DNA from: a virus
Strand: one strand, 5' to 3'
Length of the DNA: 29,424 nucleotides
IMG/VR virus record: IMGVR_UViG_3300003690_000042
Location: 1-29,424 of that record
Position 1 is the stretch's first letter. Each line of letters opens with the position of its first letter. Below the pieces are notes generated by a model. That model saw only the letters and a list, made by a program, of their open reading frames with translations, had not been told where the DNA came from and ran no database searches. This document shows positions 23,750 through 29,424 of the stretch, in pieces. Both the position numbers and the translations under genes were made by a program.

Positions 23750-24509
23750 GACTAGTGAAGGTGGTAGTCCACTACGTCATTACTTTGGTAAGTTAGAAGC
23801 TATACCTATGTTCCAGGGTACACCACAAAGTAACAGGGATGGTAGCGTAAGAAATTCAATGGAATTACACTATCAGTTTAGTGAACTAAAAGTTATGGCA
23901 TCGGTAGTACCTTACGAGCATCCTACTTATGTACATAAAATATACTTAGGTGACATGAGCCGACCTCCAGGCCAGCGTACTCTTACTGGTATATGGTTCC
24001 ATAGTATAGGAGCTATACTAGGGGAGCAGAGCAAGCCGTTAGATGCAGTAGGTAAAGTACTAGAAATTATGTGGACATCAGGCCATGAAAGGACTAGACT
24101 AAACGAGACTAGTGGACAGTGGGAGCAGTACGAATCGGAGGCGTTTGAAGTTATTAGTATAGATGGAGTCAAGGCTCCCAATGCTAATGCTGTACCACCT
24201 GTTCCTACTATACCACCCGTACCACCTATGTTGCCTGTTGCTGGTGCATCTGCACCGTCACCTATTGAACCATCAGTGTATGTTAATACTCCTGTAGTGG
24301 ATATTATGACTAGACTAGCGCAAGTAGCTGATGGTTGTAATCATCCTGCATGGATGCAACAAGTAGTAGCTCTCCCTGAAATGAAGGAAGTTGCTAACGA
24401 ACCGTTGTATACATCTATGATGAGTGATAATGGAGCGGCTGTTATACAAGCTCTAATGGCTGCTGGACATGTAGTTATCGAAACAGATGGTACATATCAT
24501 ACTGCGTAA
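23679..24509 (+). CDS. Possible ssDNA-binding or replication accessory protein, 276 aa
   Basis: Residues about 30-165 have many alternating strands (MELHYQFSELKVMASVVPYE, YVHKIYLGDM), a Gly-Ile-Trp-Phe turn and a segment ending EAFEVISIDG, which would fit an OB-like fold. A Pro-rich linker follows (about 172-200: repeated PPVP), then a small helical C-terminal domain (TRLAQVADGCNHPAWMQQVV), perhaps winged-helix-like. GAGGA lies 9 nt before the ATG, which is inside the preceding gene. Its position next to the RepA-like ATPase is where several phages carry an ssDNA-binding protein. I cannot show sequence homology to a known SSB, and the usual acidic C-terminal tip is absent. Confidence 0.5.
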   Translation: MTQQQAIPIDPAVAATMLQGMTHETSEGGSPLRHYFGKLEAIPMFQGTPQSNRDGSVRNSMELHYQFSELKVMASVVPYEHPTYVHKIYLGDMSRPPGQRTLTGIWFHSIGAILGEQSKPLDAVGKVLEIMWTSGHERTRLNETSGQWEQYESEAFEVISIDGVKAPNANAVPPVPTIPPVPPMLPVAGASAPSPIEPSVYVNTPVVDIMTRLAQVADGCNHPAWMQQVVALPEMKEVANEPLYTSMMSDNGAAVIQALMAAGHVVIETDGTYHTA

Positions 24510-24518
24510 GTAGTATAG

Positions 24519-24540
24519 GCTAGGTAGTTATATACCTAGC
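24519..24540. other. Hairpin GCTAGGTA/TACCTAGC
   Basis: A perfect 8-bp stem with a 6-nt loop starts 10 nt after the stop of the 276-aa gene, in a 128-nt gap. The following TTGCTGGAGTTTAG has only a weak T run, so it is at best a partial terminator. A second small hairpin (GGGT-TT-ACCC) lies about 25 nt further on. Confidence 0.35.
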
Positions 24541-24637
24541 TTGCTGGAGTTTAGTTTAGTGGGTTTACCCCTGCTCATTAGATTAAACTTTGGCAAGGTG
24601 GGTATATAAAATACTCATACATTATAGAGGGGTAATT

Positions 24638-25456
24638 ATGAAACAAGTAACTAAACATACAGGGAAAGGCGGTAGTAGATTCTATCTAATAGAAGGTAGT
24701 GAAGTACGGCATCCTAATGTCACAAGTATTACTAATACATTAGACAAGCCCGCATTAATAGGATGGGCAGAAGGTATGGGTATTATAGAGACTGCTAATC
24801 AGCTTACTAAAGAATACCATGAACAAGGTAGTGAATCCTTTAGTGAGTTGATGCATAATTTACATTCTTGGATTAACAATACAAAGCAAAAACCTACTAC
24901 TAAAAATGCTCCACCATTTATAAGTGAGATAGTAGGTATATCACATCGTAAGAAAGAAGCGGCGGCTGATATAGGTACTCAAACACATGAGATAATAGAA
25001 CGTATACTCAAGGGTGAGATAGGGATAGTAGTACCCGACTACTTAAAGAGTACTATTGATTCCTTTGCCGCTTGGTATAGTCAGGCTGGGATTGATTCAG
25101 TACTACACAGTGAACTACCTGTAGTGTCAGAGAAGTATGGATACGGTGGTACTATTGATATAGTATTCAAGATGCAAGATGGTACTACATTAATCTGTGA
25201 CTGGAAAACTAGTAATGGTTTGTACAAAGAGACTTCACTACAGATAGCGGCATATCGACAGGCTTACATTGAAATGGTAGACCATAAACCATCTGATAGT
25301 ATTATCAATGCTGGTGCTGTTAGACTAGGTAAGGATTACCCTGCCTTTGAGTACCGTGCAGTGACACAGCTAGATGAATGTCTTACTGGATTCTTGTCTT
25401 GCATGGGTATACGTAGATGGATAGCAGATATGAAGGGGACACAATGGAACAGATAG
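24638..25456 (+). CDS. PD-(D/E)XK nuclease, RecB/Cas4-like, 272 aa
   Basis: Conserved elements are visible in order: an early His in DIGTQTHEIIER (His117), the GTIDIV strand with Asp174, the catalytic ICDWKTS (Asp188, Lys190), and the QxxxY motif in SLQIAAYRQAY (Gln202, Tyr206). This is the layout of RecB-type exonucleases, including phage and Cas4-like forms. No Cys cluster for an iron-sulphur site is seen, so it is not a typical Cas4. The start at 24638 has AGGGGTAATT upstream; a TTG at 24590 would add 16 residues. Placed between an ATPase and recombination proteins, it would process DNA ends for recombination or degrade host DNA. Confidence 0.85.
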   Translation: MKQVTKHTGKGGSRFYLIEGSEVRHPNVTSITNTLDKPALIGWAEGMGIIETANQLTKEYHEQGSESFSELMHNLHSWINNTKQKPTTKNAPPFISEIVGISHRKKEAAADIGTQTHEIIERILKGEIGIVVPDYLKSTIDSFAAWYSQAGIDSVLHSELPVVSEKYGYGGTIDIVFKMQDGTTLICDWKTSNGLYKETSLQIAAYRQAYIEMVDHKPSDSIINAGAVRLGKDYPAFEYRAVTQLDECLTGFLSCMGIRRWIADMKGTQWNR

Positions 25457-25617
25457 ACCGTGATGCAATACAAATTAGTATAGCTAAGAGTCTAGTAAGT
25501 ATAGCTGAGTCGCTAGATAAACTTTTACAAGGACAGTTTAGACTAGTAATACCCAATCAACAACAGTCTACTACAGAGACTGAACGACTCTTGCCTAAAG
25601 ACCAACGGACAGCATGA
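25444..25617 (+). CDS. Small helical protein, 57 aa
   Basis: AAGGGG lies upstream of the ATG at 25444, which overlaps the nuclease gene by 13 nt; its TGA overlaps the next ATG. The first 30 residues form an amphipathic helix with regular Ile and Leu spacing (AIQISIAKSLVSIAESLDKL), and the C-terminus is polar and basic. It may be a small partner of the nuclease. Function unknown. Confidence 0.55.
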   Translation: MEQIDRDAIQISIAKSLVSIAESLDKLLQGQFRLVIPNQQQSTTETERLLPKDQRTA

Positions 25618-25781
25618 GTACTAAATACAGAAATCGCAATGACACATACGTAGAGCGTTGTATACTATGTACTAGACGTTCCATTGGATGTTGTTTATAT
25701 TGTTCTAAACCTCTATGTGATAAGCACATGAAAAGTTTAGGCACAACCCATGTTTGTTTTAAGAATAAGTATAAAGATTAG
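25614..25781 (+). CDS. AN1/B-box-like zinc-finger micro-protein, 55 aa
   Basis: The ATG overlaps the preceding stop (ATGA), and the stop lies 10 nt before the next ATG, so the gene fits the operon exactly. After a basic N-terminus (MSTKYRNRND) it carries CILC, then CCLYC, then CDKH and finally HVC. In spacing terms this is CxxC-x7-CxxC-x4-CxxH-x7-HxC. It closely follows the AN1-type zinc-finger plan (CxxC, CxxC-like, x4, CxxH, H-x-C), differing in some loop lengths. Two zinc ions would stabilise nearly the whole protein. AN1-like fingers are best known from eukaryotic ubiquitin-linked proteins but exist in prokaryotes. The function here is unknown; a protein-binding or nucleic-acid-binding adaptor is a reasonable guess. 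Confidence 0.7.
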   Translation: MSTKYRNRNDTYVERCILCTRRSIGCCLYCSKPLCDKHMKSLGTTHVCFKNKYKD

Positions 25782-25791
25782 GGGTAAGGAA

Positions 25792-26640
25792 ATGATTTAC
25801 TTAATATGGGGTGACGTATACACTAGAAAATCTACTATTGCACTATCTGTACCTGGCCGTAAATTTGTATTCGATTTTGAAATGGGAGTACATAGAGCGG
25901 AAGTACAGTATCCTGGCATAGAGAATGAGAAGTGGAATATTAAACCAGACTTAAATTCTCTAACACATTTTAAGGGCGACCGTGTACTAGGTAAGAAAGA
26001 AAACTGGCATGAACTTACAGCTAAGTACATAGAAGTAATACAACGGGATGATATAGATGTAATCATCTTCGATACGGCTAAGGTACTGTGGGCTACATGT
26101 CATGGTAGTGTACTGCAAGAGAAACAAGACGCTCAAGTAGATGCAGTACTAGCCAAGGCTCCTAATGCAGTACTTGATGTAGTAGAAGCTAACATAGATT
26201 GGCGTAAACAACTAACCGAAATAGAATATACTCTACCTAATGAGCGCATGGAGAATCTGATTAACTTAGCCAATAACTTTAACAAGGATTTAGTACTAAT
26301 CAATCATCAACGTCCAATGTATGGGCCTCAGTTAATGAATGGTAAGATAGAGAGTGCACCAATAGCAGGTAAGTTTGAATTAGATGGCTGGAGACACACA
26401 TCTAAATTATCTGACTGGATATTTAATACTAGTAAAGAGAATATAGCTATAGAAAACGACCCTGGTAATACTAGTATTAAGTTTAGTGCTATGGTAGAGA
26501 AGTGCCCATTGGGAGCTACTGTAGTAGGACAGACCATGACTAATTTAACATTGCCAATGGTACTAAATCTAGCCAAGGCTATGACAGCAGTATTGCCCAT
26601 TCCAGAATTACTACCTACTACAGCAGATATAGATAATTAA
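25792..26640 (+). CDS. Sak4-like RecA-fold ATPase, probable recombinase, 282 aa
   Basis: The protein begins directly with a nucleotide-binding strand: Walker A GDVYTRKST (7-15, with Arg in place of the usual second Gly), and Walker B DVIIFDTAKVLW (89-100). A later LVLINHQRPMYG segment (about 170-181) resembles the H3/Q region of RecA-fold proteins. Short RecA-core ATPases of this type, often called Sak4 or AAA_24, promote single-strand annealing or strand exchange in phages and often sit near SSB and exonuclease genes, as here. AGGGGTAAGGAA precedes the ATG; a longer frame from 25750 would overlap the zinc-finger gene and lacks a ribosome site. Confidence 0.78.
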   Translation: MIYLIWGDVYTRKSTIALSVPGRKFVFDFEMGVHRAEVQYPGIENEKWNIKPDLNSLTHFKGDRVLGKKENWHELTAKYIEVIQRDDIDVIIFDTAKVLWATCHGSVLQEKQDAQVDAVLAKAPNAVLDVVEANIDWRKQLTEIEYTLPNERMENLINLANNFNKDLVLINHQRPMYGPQLMNGKIESAPIAGKFELDGWRHTSKLSDWIFNTSKENIAIENDPGNTSIKFSAMVEKCPLGATVVGQTMTNLTLPMVLNLAKAMTAVLPIPELLPTTADIDN

Positions 26641-26657
26641 TAAGTGTAGTTGATATT

Positions 26658-27359
26658 ATGTTAATAGATGAGTATGAGCCTCTTAATATTGAGGCACTAA
26701 TAACACAGGCTAGTCCATATACGTCAAGAGGACAACTAAACAAGACAGGATTCTCTGATTATCTATGGTATACTCCTGATAACAAACCCGAACAAGCAGA
26801 GCGTAAGCAGGTTAGTGAGATACTAGGTTCTATTGAGAGAGTGGAGTATCAGATAGGAGCAGAGATAGAGAAAGTACCTGACTTGTATAATCAATACCTC
26901 ATAGTAGAAGGACTAGCTGAATCGGTTATGGGTGGTATACAAACATGGATACTAAGTCCCAATGGTAAGTTCTGGAAGAAATCTAAATTCTTTAAGACAC
27001 CAATGAATAGATATGAATCATGGTTAGTAGCTATGTACCGAGCAGGTGTGATAATATGGCGTACTACATCATGGCAACATACCGCACACGCACTAGTGTA
27101 TCTTGAGAAGTCTGCATTAGTACCTAGTACTGCACTACAAAGACACTTAAAAGTACACGACTTCCAACCTAATCCTTATATTAGACAGCTAATGGGTGTG
27201 CCTGATGTTGGAGTTAAATTAGCAGAACAGTTGTTAGAAATGTTTCGCACTCCGTATAGAATTAGTAATCAATCACCAGAGGCATTAGCTGAACTGCCAG
27301 GTATTGGACTACCTAGAGCTAGAGCTATACTAATTGGTATGGGACGAGAGGATATATAA
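26658..27359 (+). CDS. ERCC4 (XPF/Mus81-type) nuclease with helix-hairpin-helix repeats, 233 aa
   Basis: The N-terminal part carries the ERCC4 signature: SDYLW (33-37, the GDY site), AERKQVSEIL (47-56, the ERKxxxD site with Glu in place of the last Asp) and YLIVEG (80-85). The C-terminal third has two helix-hairpin-helix elements: LMGVPDVGVKLAEQLLEMF (178-196) and LAELPGIGLPRARAIL (210-225), which bind DNA without sequence preference. XPF/Mus81 family enzymes cut branched DNA such as flaps and Holliday junction intermediates. In this operon it would resolve replication or recombination structures. No Shine-Dalgarno is evident, and coupling to the upstream gene 17 nt away is likely. Its stop overlaps the next start (TAATG). 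Confidence 0.85.
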   Translation: MLIDEYEPLNIEALITQASPYTSRGQLNKTGFSDYLWYTPDNKPEQAERKQVSEILGSIERVEYQIGAEIEKVPDLYNQYLIVEGLAESVMGGIQTWILSPNGKFWKKSKFFKTPMNRYESWLVAMYRAGVIIWRTTSWQHTAHALVYLEKSALVPSTALQRHLKVHDFQPNPYIRQLMGVPDVGVKLAEQLLEMFRTPYRISNQSPEALAELPGIGLPRARAILIGMGREDI

Positions 27360-27643
27360 TGACACAAATTAAATACGTTAATAAGACACTACTAATGCAA
27401 ATCAATACCCAAGCTATACGTGAGGGTGCCAATCGTACAATACAAACTATGACAGTAGAACTACTTGATAGTGATACATTTTTCAACGTATCTCAAACTA
27501 TGTTACACAATGATGGACTAGAAGTACGATGTAAAATTATCTTGGATTGTAAGGGTAGCTTTGGATGGATAGATATGCCACTAGAAACATTTAATTCACT
27601 GCCAGTACTTGAGATAGATGATACTCCGGACACGACTACATGA
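27359..27643 (+). CDS. Unknown protein, 94 aa, between ERCC4 nuclease and polymerase
   Basis: It overlaps the upstream stop as TAATG and the polymerase start as ATGA, so all three are probably translated together. Alternating strands (TIQTMTVELLDSDTFFNVSQ, LEVRCKIILDCKGSFGWIDM) suggest a small beta-rich fold, with an acidic C-terminus. I see no catalytic motif. A polymerase or nuclease accessory role is possible from position only. Confidence 0.6.
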   Translation: MTQIKYVNKTLLMQINTQAIREGANRTIQTMTVELLDSDTFFNVSQTMLHNDGLEVRCKIILDCKGSFGWIDMPLETFNSLPVLEIDDTPDTTT

Positions 27644-29322
27644 GAGCCTACTGGGGTAGATTAACTAAAGGAAACTACGTAGATGAAACGGCTGAAACTA
27701 AGATAGCTATTGAACATGCTTACGATAATCTATTTACTAATCCTCCGCCATATGTAGCACTAGATACTGAAACACCAAGTCTAAAGAATCAACGAGTAAT
27801 GGGTATTGGTATTGCTACACCACAAGATGATAACTTTTACTTCGACTTCACAGAAGCCACCATACCTTGGCATCTAATTATGCCTAGTCCGGTACGTAAG
27901 ATATGGCACAATGCTACATTTGATTTAAGTAAGGAAGTACTAGGTAGATATAGTGTAGATATAGATAACATAGAAGATACAGCTATCATGACCCGTATGC
28001 TTAATATAGATGTAACACTAGAACTAGCCGCACTACATACCAATGCACGTACCCAATCTGTATCTAATCTACTTAAAGAATATAATGTACGCAGTATGGC
28101 TGACCTACCTTGGCTAGAGGTAGCACTAAAATGTATTAACGATGTACGTGTAACACTACAATTATATGAGAAGTATAGACATATAGTTAATCAAGAGAAC
28201 TATGAAGTAGAACGTAAGATAACATCTATGTTGCTACATATGTCACATCGTGGTATACAGTTAGATAAAGAACTAGTCAGTGCTATAGAATCTGAAATGG
28301 CTAGTGGAGCTTCACACTATAGTCGTGTACTACCATTTAATTATAATAGTCCAGTACAAGTAGCTAGGGCATTAGGAGAAGCTAAGATATTTCTTCCTCA
28401 AGTACGTGACCATAAAACTAAAATGATTAAGCACCCTACAGGTAGAGCAGTACTAGAAACTTTTGACCACATACTACCAATGACTATACTAGAGGCTCGT
28501 AAGTATACGAAGCTACATAGTGTAGTCAAAGGATTAGTAGGATTAGACCGTGCATACTCGCACTTCCATCTTGACTCTGCTACTAGACGCATCACATCTG
28601 AGAATATACAGATGCATAATCTACCTACTGCACATAGAGAGACAGACATACATCCTAAAGCAGGCCCAGTACGTAGGATACTAGTACCAGATAGTGGACT
28701 ATGGACACGTTTTGATTTATCACAACTAGAACTACGGGTATTAGATAGGTACTGTGGCGACCCTGTAATGCATAAGGCATTGATTACTCCCAAGGGTGCA
28801 GGGCCAGACATACATAGTACTACACAATTAGCACTGAATCTTGGTAGTCGTACTATAGCTAAGAACTTTAACTTTGGTAGCATCTATGGTGGTGATATAC
28901 CAATACTATCATCGTTCACTGGTATTAAGGATAGAGATTTACTACGTGGGTATCAACAACAGTATTTCTCTACATACCCAGTCATGAAAAACTGGATAGA
29001 TAATCAAAGGTATAGAGGACTACGTGATGGATTTGTTACTACACTATATGGACAGGAGTTATCACTAGACATAGCCATGCGTAGTGGTGAACGTCATGCT
29101 GGTAACTGTGCAATTAACTACCCAATTCAAGGTAGTGCAACAGAGATATTCAAAAGGATTATCATAGCCATACTAGAAACTGTACCAATGGATAAATTTG
29201 TATTACAAGTACACGATGAACAGTTACTAGAAGGCCCACATGCATTGAGAGCTGACCTATTAGCATGGATAGCAGGGTTCTGGACACCATTGGAGACTAG
29301 TATAATATCGAGGTGGCAATGA
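27640..29322 (+). CDS. polA: Family A DNA polymerase with 3'-5' exonuclease
   Basis: The 560-aa protein lacks the N-terminal 5' nuclease of bacterial Pol I, as usual for phages. Exonuclease motifs: ALDTETPS (Asp42, Glu44), HNATFDL (Asp95) and CINDVRVTLQLYEKY (Asp168), so proofreading is likely intact. Polymerase motif A is FDLSQLELRVL (Asp359), motif B is RTIAKNFNFGSIYG (Arg404, Lys408, Phe412, Tyr416), and motif C is QVHDEQ (His525, Asp526, Glu527). Phe412 aligns with E. coli residue 762. The thumb region between exonuclease and motif A is shorter than in E. coli. The start overlaps the 94-aa gene by 4 nt. It is the replicative polymerase of the phage. Confidence 0.95.
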   Translation: MRAYWGRLTKGNYVDETAETKIAIEHAYDNLFTNPPPYVALDTETPSLKNQRVMGIGIATPQDDNFYFDFTEATIPWHLIMPSPVRKIWHNATFDLSKEVLGRYSVDIDNIEDTAIMTRMLNIDVTLELAALHTNARTQSVSNLLKEYNVRSMADLPWLEVALKCINDVRVTLQLYEKYRHIVNQENYEVERKITSMLLHMSHRGIQLDKELVSAIESEMASGASHYSRVLPFNYNSPVQVARALGEAKIFLPQVRDHKTKMIKHPTGRAVLETFDHILPMTILEARKYTKLHSVVKGLVGLDRAYSHFHLDSATRRITSENIQMHNLPTAHRETDIHPKAGPVRRILVPDSGLWTRFDLSQLELRVLDRYCGDPVMHKALITPKGAGPDIHSTTQLALNLGSRTIAKNFNFGSIYGGDIPILSSFTGIKDRDLLRGYQQQYFSTYPVMKNWIDNQRYRGLRDGFVTTLYGQELSLDIAMRSGERHAGNCAINYPIQGSATEIFKRIIIAILETVPMDKFVLQVHDEQLLEGPHALRADLLAWIAGFWTPLETSIISRWQ

Positions 29323-29323
29323 C

Positions 29324-29424
29324 ATGAGTAGACCAAGACGTACACCAACCAAGACTAGAGCATACGCTAGACAAGTTGGCACTAAGTTAGAGATAGAAGC
29401 CCCGTATAGTAGCAAATTCGTGAC
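29324..29424 (+). CDS. Start of a further gene, cut by the window edge
   Basis: AGGTGG lies 7 nt before the ATG, which begins just after the polymerase stop. The 33 codons visible read a basic N-terminus (MSRPRRTPTKTRAYARQVGT), then LEIEAPYSSKFV. The IEAPY..KFV segment resembles the N-terminal HARP-like stretch of some SNF2-type helicases, but the match is too short to call. It is the next gene in the replication operon. Confidence 0.5.
   Translation, partial: MSRPRRTPTKTRAYARQVGTKLEIEAPYSSKFV

Noticed and set aside
28398-28883. Minus-strand frame of 161 aa inside the polymerase gene
   Set aside because: The plus strand encodes the conserved polymerase motifs A and B here. The antisense frame has no start signals.
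1-29424. Insertion sequences, integrase, att sites or lysogeny genes
   Set aside because: No transposase or recombinase motif, no terminal inverted repeats with target duplications, and no repressor/integrase pair were seen.

Overview
The window is part of the genome of a tailed double-stranded DNA bacteriophage (Caudoviricetes). The evidence is the order terminase, portal, scaffold, HK97-type major capsid protein and tail-fibre-like proteins on one strand, facing a replication and recombination block on the other. Promoters look like bacterial sigma-70 promoters, Shine-Dalgarno sites are common, and all three stop codons are used as stops. The host cannot be named from the sequence. No integrase or lysogeny repressor is visible. 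The family A DNA polymerase carries Phe at the position equivalent to E. coli residue 762, which published viral-metagenome work associates with virulent phages, so a lytic lifestyle is likely but not proven.

Left arm (1-15829, minus strand, read right to left): a TerS-like protein, a 91-aa protein, TerL, a small Cys/His protein, the portal, one enormous cysteine-free protein (about 2236 aa, with an ADP-ribosyltransferase-like segment), a coiled-coil scaffold candidate, the major capsid protein, then virion proteins and small genes ending in a tail-fibre-like protein cut by the window edge. Several starts were moved from the longest reading frame to the ATG that has a correctly spaced Shine-Dalgarno. 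Two small genes (575-736 and 1752-1883) are added.

Control hub (15830-18545): two divergent, near-consensus promoters with 17-bp spacers flank a perfect 16-bp palindrome. The leftward one is placed so that transcription of the late operon would start at or next to the A of the first ATG, giving a leaderless message. Rightward there is an unknown 258-aa gene, then 675 bp with no convincing gene but many CTAG motifs, short repeats and foldable segments. Next comes a self-contained minus-strand unit (18212 to 17463: promoter, 202-aa gene, strong terminator), then a repeat- and palindrome-rich region and the promoter of the right arm.

Right arm (18545-29424, plus strand): two micro-genes, an SH3-like protein, a MoxR/RavA-type AAA+ ATPase with a ViaA-type VWA protein, small proteins, an HTH protein, a RepA-like ATPase, a possible ssDNA-binding protein, a PD-(D/E)XK nuclease, a 55-aa AN1-like zinc finger, a Sak4-like RecA-fold ATPase, an ERCC4 (XPF-type) nuclease with helix-hairpin-helix repeats, a 94-aa protein, a family A DNA polymerase without 5' nuclease, and the start of another gene. 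Many neighbours overlap as ATGA or TAATG, so translation is probably coupled. Together the ATPases, nucleases and polymerase form a replication/recombination set. The RavA-ViaA-like pair and the giant virion candidate are the least ordinary parts.
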